The notes beneath the pieces were generated by a model. The model was not told the DNA's origin and searched no databases. It saw only the letters and a list, made by a program, of their open reading frames with translations. A DNA stretch of 45,426 nucleotides from positions 1 through 45,426 of the IMG/VR virus record IMGVR_UViG_3300027856_000099. One strand, 5' to 3'. Position numbers and translations under genes: made by a program. This document shows positions 1 to 7,217 of this stretch, piece by piece. Each line of letters opens with the position of its first letter. Position 1 is the stretch's first letter. The DNA is from a virus.

Positions 1-133
1 CTTCAGGTAAAGCAGCTGCTGATAATGGTATTGATGCAGTAGGTGGTACACTTACTACTGAGCTTACTACAGTCATTAAGAACACACCTGCTAACGTAGT
101 CATTAATGGTTTGACTGCCGCTGCTGCTGGCTA
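1..133. repeat. Left copy of 133-bp terminal overlap
   Basis: This stretch is the same as 45294-45426 apart from a single C/A difference at base 127. The repeat lies inside a coding sequence and keeps its reading frame. This is what is expected when a circular or circularly permuted genome is opened at an arbitrary point, rather than a biological terminal repeat with its own signals. The one mismatch looks like population variation or an assembly-end error. Confidence 0.93.
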
Positions 134-134
134 G
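1..134 (+). CDS. Major capsid protein, C-terminal part (continues from 44201 across the circular junction)
   Basis: The first 131 bases are the last 43 codons of the capsid gene that starts at 44201 and runs off the right end; the frame begins at base 3 and stops at TAG 132-134. Bases 1-133 match 45294-45426 except at 127, where C here (Ala codon) is A at 45420 (Asp codon). Joined across the overlap the protein has 408 residues and ends in a small, Ala-rich tail. What is seen is the duplicated sequence and continuous frame; that the ends join is inferred from it. Confidence 0.9.
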   Translation, partial: SGKAAADNGIDAVGGTLTTELTTVIKNTPANVVINGLTAAAAG

Positions 135-161
135 AACTAGTAGCTAGTTAGAACCCTTGCT

Positions 162-234
162 TCTCCCTGTAGACCTGTGTATGTTTTTACTTTAGTCCTG
201 AATCGCCTTTAGTAATTACATATCTACAGGGAGA
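162..234 (+). promoter_or_regulatory. Long-range 12-bp stem downstream of the capsid gene
   Basis: Bases 162-173 (TCTCCCTGTAGA) are perfectly complementary to 223-234 (TCTACAGGGAGA), enclosing a 49-base loop. It sits between the stop of the major capsid gene (134) and the next gene (272) in the only longer gap of the head module. A TTTT tract follows a few bases after the right arm. It could be a leaky terminator or an RNA processing/stability element that sets capsid expression above that of downstream genes; the function is inferred. Confidence 0.5.
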
Positions 235-271
235 GCATTTTCTCCTCCCATAAACCTTATAGGTAACCCAA

Positions 272-760
272 ATGAGTAATGAAAACAAAGTAAAAGTTGA
301 TACAGCCGCACTATTAGCTAACCTTAAAAATAAAGCTAATCCAGAAGGTTCAGCACCTGTTGTAGAAACTGTTGTAGAAACTGATCCAGTTGTAGTACCT
401 ACAGCAGCAGCTCCAGTTGTAATTCCAACTCCAGTAGTAGATCAATACCAGCAATATACTGCTTCTCGTGCTTCTACCTGTCTTATTACTCCTACTGGTA
501 AGAGAATTAATTTTACTAATTATCAGTATTATACTAAAGATCCTGAGATTGTAGCTTACCTAGATCGAGAGATTGCAAGTGGCTTAAGAGGCTTTACTAA
601 AGGTAAGGTACTTACAGCTGAAGAGCTTAATCCAGAAGCTGCATTGAAGCGTAAGATTATTGATGAGTTCAAAGATAGCCAAGAAGGACGTGAGTTCGGT
701 AATACTAAGGCTGTAGAAGACAGAACTACTGCACTTTCTTCTGGTCAAGTAGCTAACTAA
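272..760 (+). CDS. Hypothetical head-region protein (162 aa)
   Basis: Not recognised. It starts at ATG 272 after an AGGT-type ribosome site. Residues ~25-60 are a low-complexity Pro/Val/Ala/Thr stretch, followed by a mixed polar C-terminal half with a short Lys/Glu-rich helix. It is the first gene after the major capsid gene and precedes the adaptor, so a virion or head-assembly role is inferred from position only. The low-complexity N-terminus resembles that of the scaffold-like protein at 42920, but no homology is claimed. Confidence 0.75.
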   Translation: MSNENKVKVDTAALLANLKNKANPEGSAPVVETVVETDPVVVPTAAAPVVIPTPVVDQYQQYTASRASTCLITPTGKRINFTNYQYYTKDPEIVAYLDREIASGLRGFTKGKVLTAEELNPEAALKRKIIDEFKDSQEGREFGNTKAVEDRTTALSSGQVAN

Positions 761-806
761 TAAGCTACTAACTTTAGTCTCAGCTGATAACTTATAGGGG
801 ATCTAA

Positions 807-1421
807 GTGAAAACCTTTGAATCATTGTTAGACGATGTGTATATTATAACTAATAGACCTGAGTTAGAAGCTGAGACTTCTAGCGCAATCCGTTTAGCTA
901 CACTAAAAGCACATCACTTAGATTTCTATTCTCGCGATATGACTGAAAAAGTAATTACATTTAATGAGAAGAAATACAAGCAGTCTATTGACTTGTACTC
1001 ATTAGCTAATAATTATCGTGCAGCTAAGTATTTACGCTTAAGCGATGGTGAAGGTGATTGCACTAATACCGATGATATTGTTGGCTCATTCATAGAAATG
1101 ATTACGCCTGATGAAATACTAGATTCATATGGTAGAAACCGTGTGAACGTATGTTACGTAGCGGGTAGAATGCTAGAGATAAAAGCTAATGTAGATTTTG
1201 ATACAGCTATTTTTGGATTCTATGTAAACCCAATAGTAACACCTAGCGGAAGTTATGCTAGCTGGGTAGCTAATATACACCCCGGAGCTATCGTTAATGA
1301 AGCTGCTAGGGTAATCTTTAAGATGATCGGATATGATGAACAGTCCGCTCAATACAATACGTTAGTAGGTGAAGAATACGCCTTACTTAAAATCACTGGC
1401 CTTTCGGATGTAGGATACTAA
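807..1421 (+). CDS. Probable head-tail adaptor/connector protein (204 aa)
   Basis: The start is GTG 807, chosen because a strong AGGGG ribosome site lies about 8 bases upstream. The protein is mostly helical at its N- and C-terminal ends, with a C-terminal segment of small, helix-forming residues and a LVGEEYALLK ending typical of podoviral adaptors that dock on the portal. It lies downstream of the capsid and upstream of fibre and nozzle genes, the usual place for such a protein. Assignment rests on position, size and general sequence character, not on a signature motif. Confidence 0.6.
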   Translation: MKTFESLLDDVYIITNRPELEAETSSAIRLATLKAHHLDFYSRDMTEKVITFNEKKYKQSIDLYSLANNYRAAKYLRLSDGEGDCTNTDDIVGSFIEMITPDEILDSYGRNRVNVCYVAGRMLEIKANVDFDTAIFGFYVNPIVTPSGSYASWVANIHPGAIVNEAARVIFKMIGYDEQSAQYNTLVGEEYALLKITGLSDVGY

Positions 1422-1425
1422 TACT

Positions 1426-2367
1426 ATGGTCACATCATGTAAAGAAATAAATGCATGGCAAGAAGGTTGTTCTGATGCAGTAGTTTGTGATCCTTGTGAT
1501 TCAGCTAATGGTGAACAGCGTTTTATAGCTACAGCTGCTCAGACACTTTTCACATTAACAGCTTTCTCTTATGCTCCAGGTACTAATAGTCTTCGGGTAC
1601 ATAGGAATGGTTTACTTGTAGATCCAGCTAATGTAATAGAACTTTCTACTACTACATTCTTCCTTCAGAATGAAACAGTACTCGCAGGTGATGTAGTAGT
1701 AGCTAATGCATGTCCTGGTATTACTGCTGAAGTAAGTGTACTTGTAACTGATCTCGCCACTACTGAAGTAGTACTTATTGCTGGACAGCTAATAGTGAAC
1801 TTCGGAGCAGCTGTACCTGTAGCTAACGGTGCACTTTATATCAGCGGTCCAGGTGTAGATAATGGTCGGTTAGTATTAGGTACAGACTATTCTGCTGATA
1901 CTGTTAATAACATTATAACTCTTACAGATTCTTATCCAGCAGGTACTATACTCCTTCTCGCTTATAGCGATGTTGGACCTACTGCATCACATTTTGTTAC
2001 AGCATTATTTGATGTTGCCTTACATGGTCTCGGAGGAGAGCCGGGTGTAGCAGCTTTTAGTGCACCAATCCCTGATAACTCTACAATCATCCGGGCATAT
2101 TATGAAGTAATAACAGCGCTTACAAGTGCAGGCGCTTCTGTTCTTACTTGGGGTATCCTTGCAGCTGACATTGATGGTCTCTTAGCAGCGACTGCTTATG
2201 ATAATGCAGCGTTTGCTGTTGGCTATCATGATTTTTTACCTGATGGTAGTGCAGCACTTTTCACCACTAAAACCACGTTCGCTTCACAGTTGGTTGTAAC
2301 AATTGCAACTGCTGGTCTTACAGCTGGCAAGATTCGTGTTTGGTATGAATACGTAACTAGCGAATAG
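1426..2367 (+). CDS. Tail fibre-like / receptor-binding protein (313 aa)
   Basis: Residues ~30-95 carry a beta-rich module (QTLFTL..FSYAPGTNSLRVHRNGLLVDP...TTTFFL...VLAGDVV) that is common in phage tail fibres, and a second degenerate copy of the same VFTL-like beta arrangement may follow at ~110-180. The C-terminal third is beta-rich with no catalytic motif. It starts 4 bases after the adaptor stop. The N-terminus has three to four cysteines (CKEINAWQEGCSDAVVCDPC), unusual for a cytoplasm-assembled virion protein and perhaps a metal or disulphide knot. Fibre role inferred. Confidence 0.6.
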   Translation: MVTSCKEINAWQEGCSDAVVCDPCDSANGEQRFIATAAQTLFTLTAFSYAPGTNSLRVHRNGLLVDPANVIELSTTTFFLQNETVLAGDVVVANACPGITAEVSVLVTDLATTEVVLIAGQLIVNFGAAVPVANGALYISGPGVDNGRLVLGTDYSADTVNNIITLTDSYPAGTILLLAYSDVGPTASHFVTALFDVALHGLGGEPGVAAFSAPIPDNSTIIRAYYEVITALTSAGASVLTWGILAADIDGLLAATAYDNAAFAVGYHDFLPDGSAALFTTKTTFASQLVVTIATAGLTAGKIRVWYEYVTSE

Positions 2368-2410
2368 AATAACCTAGGAGCCCTCGGTAGCTCAGGAGAG
2401 TATAGAACTA

Positions 2411-3211
2411 ATGAAAACCTTTATTAGCGTAGCGCAGATGAAACTAGCATATCTTACTGCTGGTCAACTGGTAGAAACTTCAGGATACTATGCTCCAGGA
2501 GATGGTGGACAAGCTAGATATTTAATAAAAGCTAGTGAAGCTGTAGATAATGTAGGTAACCATGATCTTGCAGGTACTACTGTAGCTGTCTTACAATCCA
2601 TTGAATCTGCAAATGTAAAACAATTTGGCGCTAAAGGAGATGGAACTACTGATGATACGATAGCATTTAATAGTGCTTGGACAGCCTCAAATCCTGCATT
2701 TGTACTTGTTCCAGTAGCTTCTTATGAAATACCGGGAACAGTAACAGGAAGTTTTTACTCCTTTGGTGCAGTTACTATAGTAACTGGTACTGTAAATACA
2801 ATCTTTAATCTTTTAGTCGTACTTGAGAGTCAAATTACAGATGGTTCTATTCTTGCTCGTATAGCTTCAAATGAAGCGATTAGTGGTCATTGGGGAATTC
2901 CTTCTACACCTAATGTACAGGATGGTAATTATACGCTTGTTTTAGGTGATGCTGGAAAGACGATTCATAAGCAAGCTGGGGGCGCTGGAGAAACATATAC
3001 CATTCCTGCTAATACAGCTGTTGCGTTTTCTAATGGTACGTTAATCTGTATCCAGAATGATGGTGGAGGTGATTTAAGTATTGCTATCACAACAGATACA
3101 TTGACTGGAACTGATGGTGTAACTGGTACAAGAACACTTGGTGATAATCATATAGCAGTTATTCAGAAACTAACAGCTACAACATGGAAGTATGCTGCGA
3201 GTGATCTGTAA
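2411..3211 (+). CDS. Short tailspike-like protein with pectate-lyase-type start domain (266 aa)
   Basis: Residues ~1-70 resemble tailspike head-binding regions, and ~73-100 (VKQFGAKGDGTTDDTIAFNSAW) is the classic entry sequence of phage beta-helix tailspikes. The long beta-helix that normally follows is missing: only ~40 residues separate it from a compact C-terminal beta module (YTLVLGDAGKTI ... TIPANTAVAF ... NDGGGDLSI) of the kind found at fibre tips. The stop overlaps the next ATG by one base. It therefore looks like a reduced spike: a binding or trimerisation module without an enzymatic barrel. Confidence 0.65.
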   Translation: MKTFISVAQMKLAYLTAGQLVETSGYYAPGDGGQARYLIKASEAVDNVGNHDLAGTTVAVLQSIESANVKQFGAKGDGTTDDTIAFNSAWTASNPAFVLVPVASYEIPGTVTGSFYSFGAVTIVTGTVNTIFNLLVVLESQITDGSILARIASNEAISGHWGIPSTPNVQDGNYTLVLGDAGKTIHKQAGGAGETYTIPANTAVAFSNGTLICIQNDGGGDLSIAITTDTLTGTDGVTGTRTLGDNHIAVIQKLTATTWKYAASDL

Positions 3212-3678
3212 TGAGTAATTTATTACAGATACTTATGGGTATACTAAGTGGAGGTATCACTCTATCAGGAGGTAGTGGAGGTACTGTATTACAAACTGAT
3301 CCTTCATCAACATATGACAGTACGGTTGGTATTCGATTTAATACTGATGGTACTATCGAAACTGGTAAGTCATTAGATGGCGCTGCAATTACTTGGTCTC
3401 CTGCGGGTACTTGGATTAATCCTATTAGCGCAGCTGATGGTACATATAGTGTTCGTTTTACAAATAAAGTTCAGGATCTTGGTGTTGGAGATTGGTCTGC
3501 TGAAGCTGCTGCTGATGATACTTGGATTGCACTCAGCGCACAACGTGTTTGGACATCAAATAAGACTGCTGCTGGGGAGCGTAAATTTACAGTTGATTTT
3601 GAAGTAAGAAAGACTGCTGGTCCACCGCCAGTTACTGGATCGTCACAATGGGTATTTCATATTGATAATGTAGTTTAG
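3211..3678 (+). CDS. Hypothetical tail-fibre-associated protein (155 aa)
   Basis: It starts at ATG 3211 on the last base of the preceding stop codon, so translation is probably coupled. The N-terminus (residues 1-30) is Gly/Ser-rich; the remainder is a beta-rich domain with many Trp residues (ITWSPAGTWINPIS...SVRFTNKVQDLGVGDWSAEAA...WIALSAQRVW). No catalytic motif is seen. Its place between the short spike and the nozzle-like protein points to a tail or fibre subunit. Confidence 0.65.
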   Translation: MSNLLQILMGILSGGITLSGGSGGTVLQTDPSSTYDSTVGIRFNTDGTIETGKSLDGAAITWSPAGTWINPISAADGTYSVRFTNKVQDLGVGDWSAEAAADDTWIALSAQRVWTSNKTAAGERKFTVDFEVRKTAGPPPVTGSSQWVFHIDNVV

Positions 3679-3699
3679 TAGCAGAGGGATTATATTATT

Positions 3700-5256
3700 G
3701 TGGCACAACAATACTATTCAGTAGATTTAAAGAGAGCTAAGTTCCCACTCTTGTCTGAATTACAGACACAGACTATTATAAGCTTCAACTCAGTAGGTAA
3801 GAATTCTGGAGATGAAGCTCCTCAGATAGCTTATTGTGAGAATGTATTTCCTACTTTAGAAGGTGTAGAGTCTGTACAGTTCCAATCAGTGATACCAGCA
3901 GCTGTTGGCTTATCCACTGGAGATTTCTTTACAGATGTAAGAGTGATATATGGATCAGCTCTTAATAGATTCTATCTAGGATTAACCTCATTGGGTACAT
4001 TTTGGGTACTGGATGAAAGCGATATAGAGAATCCTTTCTGGGTTGAAGAAGCTATACCATCATTAGTAATAACAGGATCTTTTAATTCAGAGCTGCTTAC
4101 TATTGGTACAGTGAATGGTGTAAGCTATCTATATTATAGAGGTAATACGTTTGTCTCTACCTATGATGAAACTACTGAAGCGTTTGTGAATACAGTACCT
4201 ACTGGCTTAGCTATGGCTGATGTACTAGGATTCACTGCTACCTCTGGATACTTAGTAGCTTATACTAAAACTGCAGTAGCTTGGAGTAGCACTATACTCC
4301 CTACCGACTTTGTACCTGATAGAATAACAGGAGCTGGAGGCGGTAATGTAGATGGTATAGCAGGAGCAATTCTTTTTGCTACTCCTACTCCTTTAGGAAT
4401 GAATTTCTATACTCAGGCTAATGTAATTGGTGCTTCCTATACTGGTAACATACGTTACCCTTTCAAGTTTAGAGAGGTAGAGAATTCTAAAGGTGGAATC
4501 TCTCTAGATCAAATTGCGTATGAAGCTAATAGCGATCCACAGTATGTATATACTAAAGCTGGATTTCAAACTATTAATACTCGTGTTGCAGAGACAGTAT
4601 TACCAGAAGTGACTGATTTTCTTACTGGTAGGCGTATAGAGACATTTGATAAAACTAATGTAGCGTTAGTAGAGCGTAACCTTACTGCAAACGAGGTTAT
4701 GTTTAAGAAGGTAAAGTATATTAATTCTCGCTATATCCTCATATCTTATGGTATCGATGAGTATACTCATAGTATAGTATATGATACCAGTCTGTCTCGT
4801 ATGGGTAAAATAGTCTTAGATCATACTGATGTATTTGAATATGTAGGTGATCAAACTGAGATAGCTAAACAATCAGTTACATACTTGCATAGAGATGGAT
4901 CTTGTACTGTATCTTTCTTTAATCCAGATGCTCCTCCCTCTCCTAATAATCCAGGCATAGTAATGCTAGCTCGTATTAAGGCTTCCCATACTAGACAAAT
5001 GACTCTTCTAGGTGTATTGCTTACGCTAATAGGATCTAATCAAACTGATACTCCATTCTTTTGTTTCGATTTACCTACATTAGATGGATTGAATGCTAGC
5101 ACAGCTTCTCCAGTTTCTGGCACCTTAGCAAAGTCCACAGGTAACTTAAGAGAGTACCATTGGAGACAGACAGCTGATAGCCATAACATATTAATTCAAG
5201 GTAAGTTTAGGCTTACTACTGCATTAATTACATATACTATTAATGGTAGAAGGTAG
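3700..5256 (+). CDS. Nozzle / DNA-stabilisation-type tail protein (518 aa)
   Basis: It starts at GTG 3700 after an AGAGGG site. The protein is beta-rich throughout, with repeated strand-turn patterns (for example FWVLDESDIENPFW, YLVAYTKTAVAWSS, SHSIVYDTSLSRMGK) consistent with a beta-propeller such as podoviral nozzle or stabilisation proteins, which plug the portal channel after packaging. Its length and place after the adaptor fit this role. No tape-measure gene is present, which supports a short tail. Family assignment is inference from pattern and context. Confidence 0.55.
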   Translation: MAQQYYSVDLKRAKFPLLSELQTQTIISFNSVGKNSGDEAPQIAYCENVFPTLEGVESVQFQSVIPAAVGLSTGDFFTDVRVIYGSALNRFYLGLTSLGTFWVLDESDIENPFWVEEAIPSLVITGSFNSELLTIGTVNGVSYLYYRGNTFVSTYDETTEAFVNTVPTGLAMADVLGFTATSGYLVAYTKTAVAWSSTILPTDFVPDRITGAGGGNVDGIAGAILFATPTPLGMNFYTQANVIGASYTGNIRYPFKFREVENSKGGISLDQIAYEANSDPQYVYTKAGFQTINTRVAETVLPEVTDFLTGRRIETFDKTNVALVERNLTANEVMFKKVKYINSRYILISYGIDEYTHSIVYDTSLSRMGKIVLDHTDVFEYVGDQTEIAKQSVTYLHRDGSCTVSFFNPDAPPSPNNPGIVMLARIKASHTRQMTLLGVLLTLIGSNQTDTPFFCFDLPTLDGLNASTASPVSGTLAKSTGNLREYHWRQTADSHNILIQGKFRLTTALITYTINGRR

Positions 5257-5261
5257 AGAAA

Positions 5262-5456
5262 ATGAGTGAAGTTCCAGAAGGACGAAAAGAAGTTAGTTTA
5301 GAAGAGCTTGCAAAATTACAGCGAGCTGGAAATGTAAATGTAGCAGATATTCAAGTTGAAGGTATCTGTACTATATTTAGAAAAGATGGTAGCGTCAAAG
5401 GACAGATGAAAATTTGTTCTGTTGAAGAAGCCGAAGCTGCAGCCGCAGCATCATAA
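5262..5456 (+). CDS. Hypothetical small protein (64 aa)
   Basis: ATG 5262 lies 5 bases after the nozzle-like stop, with a GAGAAA spacer and upstream GGTAGAAGG. The protein is acidic, with a helical N-terminus (EVSLEELAKLQRAG), a small beta hairpin (IQVEGICTIFRKDGSVKGQMKI) and a poly-Ala/Glu tail. Not recognised; structural or chaperone roles are both possible. Confidence 0.65.
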   Translation: MSEVPEGRKEVSLEELAKLQRAGNVNVADIQVEGICTIFRKDGSVKGQMKICSVEEAEAAAAAS

Positions 5457-5478
5457 CACTAACACCGGAGAATTAAAG

Positions 5479-5880
5479 ATGCAATTAGTAGATGCGTTAA
5501 GAACTACCTTGGCTGCCGCTATTGTTACTGATCTAGGAGCAACGGCATTCGCGAGATGGTACACAACTGGTTTGACTACGCTATTAGCTAGTGCTGCTTG
5601 TAGCAATCCAGCATTCATTGCAGGTGCTGCAGGAGTTACGGACCTTGATGTTACGCCAGCAGTTGAGGATACATCACCCGCAGCAGCAGGTACTTGTGTA
5701 CGTCTAACATTCCATCTGAATAGTACAGCGGCATCTGGCTTGTGGCGTTTACAGTTAGGTGTAGCTACTAGTGGTTCACCAGATATTACAATGGCTAACA
5801 ATGTTATCGCAACAACTGATACTGTTCAGCTCTCTAGCCTTAGCATTACAGTTCCTGCTGGAACACCTGACGTAACATAA
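5479..5880 (+). CDS. Hypothetical virion-type protein (133 aa)
   Basis: A longer frame opens at 5422, but the real start is taken as ATG 5479, which has a GGAG site 9 bases upstream and does not overlap the previous gene. The protein has a helical start (MQLVDALRTTLAAAIVTDLG) then an Ala/Thr/Ser-rich beta domain. This composition resembles small phage fibre or decoration proteins. It stops 3 bases before the sulfotransferase ATG. Function unknown. Confidence 0.65.
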   Translation: MQLVDALRTTLAAAIVTDLGATAFARWYTTGLTTLLASAACSNPAFIAGAAGVTDLDVTPAVEDTSPAAAGTCVRLTFHLNSTAASGLWRLQLGVATSGSPDITMANNVIATTDTVQLSSLSITVPAGTPDVT

Positions 5881-5883
5881 GTC

Positions 5884-6747
5884 ATGGAAGAGAATAAGGA
5901 AGGGGCGATATGGTTAGCGTCATATCCTAGATCTGGTAATACATGGTTGCGTTGTTTGCTAGAAGCTTATAGACGTAATGGTAAGCTAGATCTGAATGAT
6001 ATCAGGATTAGTAGTGCCGACGGTGGTGCTACTCTCTTGCGTGCTATATCCCCTATACCATTGGGAGACTTAGGATTAAACGCACAGCTATTGTTGCGTC
6101 CTGCTGCCTTGCTTAATCTCTTCTGTAGGTTAAACTCCCCTCTATGGATTAAAACTCACTTTGCTAATTTTCAACCTGATGGTTTACCTCATTGTATTCC
6201 TAAAGAGTTTACTAGGAAGGCTGTTTATATAGTTCGTGATCCTAGATCTGTAGTTTTGTCTATGGCTAAGTTCTTTCAGTTCTCGATTGACGCTGCAGTT
6301 GATACGATGGGATTTAAGGATTTTACTATTGGGGATAATATAAACTTCTCTAGTCAACTAGTTTCTAGCTGGACTAATCATGCAGCTTCTTGGACTAGTG
6401 AAAATAAATTTCCTGTTCATATTGTACGCTATGAAGATATGATTAAGGATACAGAGAAAGAACTAACTGAAATACTAGAGTTTCTTGGGGAGGAAGTTAA
6501 TACTGAAATAGTTAAAGCTGCTGTTAAAGTTACAAGTATGGCACAGCTTAAGCAAGTAGAAGATACTGAGGGCTTTCAAGAAAACAGAAGTCAAGGAGGT
6601 AAGTTCTTTAATGAAGGTGGAATTCGCTGGCAAGATGAGTTAGGACCTAAGTGGATTAAAAGAATTGAAGAAGCTCATGGACCAGTTATGAAAGCTCTAG
6701 GTTATTTAGATTCAGAGCCTACTTCTATTTCATTGGTGGTGAACTAA
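5884..6747 (+). CDS. Sulfotransferase (PAPS-dependent, Sulfotransfer family)
   Basis: The family moves a sulfate group from PAPS to a hydroxyl or amine. The 5'-phosphosulfate loop is plain at residues 13-21 (SYPRSGNTW) with Arg16, Ser17 and Thr20; the 3'-phosphate motif is at ~115-126 (VRDPRSVVLS) with Arg118 and Ser122. A conserved RYEDM follows, then a GGKFFNEGGIRW segment near the C-terminus, where the RKG-type PAPS loop is expected. It sits inside the tail operon, starting 3 bases after one structural gene and overlapping the next by one base. It may sulfate a fibre, a virion glycan or a host surface glycan; the acceptor is unknown. Confidence 0.88.
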   Translation: MEENKEGAIWLASYPRSGNTWLRCLLEAYRRNGKLDLNDIRISSADGGATLLRAISPIPLGDLGLNAQLLLRPAALLNLFCRLNSPLWIKTHFANFQPDGLPHCIPKEFTRKAVYIVRDPRSVVLSMAKFFQFSIDAAVDTMGFKDFTIGDNINFSSQLVSSWTNHAASWTSENKFPVHIVRYEDMIKDTEKELTEILEFLGEEVNTEIVKAAVKVTSMAQLKQVEDTEGFQENRSQGGKFFNEGGIRWQDELGPKWIKRIEEAHGPVMKALGYLDSEPTSISLVVN

Positions 6748-7217
6748 TGGCCCGTTTTATACTTCTTGCTAAAGCTACTGGTCAATCAGGACGGGTTGAG
6801 GGAGACTCTTGTGGTGTCTTTCCTAATAACTATGTCTTTGGTGAACGTGAAGATAAATCTGTTTGGATAGCTAATGGTAACGATCCTAATGACTGGCCAG
6901 GTACATTCTTGATTGTTACTGTCTTAGGTATAGGGTGGCGTTCTGCTCGTAGATTTAAACAACCCCACCGTAGACGTGCACATGTTCTCGATCCTGAATT
7001 TCAAGCACCAGATGCTGATGATAGATTTGTTCGTATTGGACGTAATCGCTGGAGATTTAGGCTAAATAATCTACCCATCCCGAAGCGTAGAGAGTTGCGT
7101 GAGAACGGTGTTATTACATTAATCTATGATAAGGCTGTATTAAATAACGTTATTATCGACAAGGCAAATCTTGATGTGCTGATTCATGATAATGAAAATA
7201 ACGAGATTGATCCCTAA
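6747..7217 (+). CDS. Hypothetical tail-region protein (156 aa)
   Basis: It starts on the last base of the sulfotransferase stop and ends on the first base of the next ATG, so the three genes are translationally linked. The N-terminal part is beta-rich (ARFILLAKATGQSGRVEGDSCGVF) and the middle very basic (RSARRFKQPHRRRAHVL). The C-terminus is acidic. Not recognised. Coupling on both sides suggests it works with the sulfotransferase or the fibre at 7217. Confidence 0.7.
   Translation: MARFILLAKATGQSGRVEGDSCGVFPNNYVFGEREDKSVWIANGNDPNDWPGTFLIVTVLGIGWRSARRFKQPHRRRAHVLDPEFQAPDADDRFVRIGRNRWRFRLNNLPIPKRRELRENGVITLIYDKAVLNNVIIDKANLDVLIHDNENNEIDP

Noticed and set aside
1-133. Biological direct terminal repeat (T7-like)
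   Set aside because: It lies inside the capsid gene and keeps the frame; an assembly overlap of a circular sequence explains it more simply.
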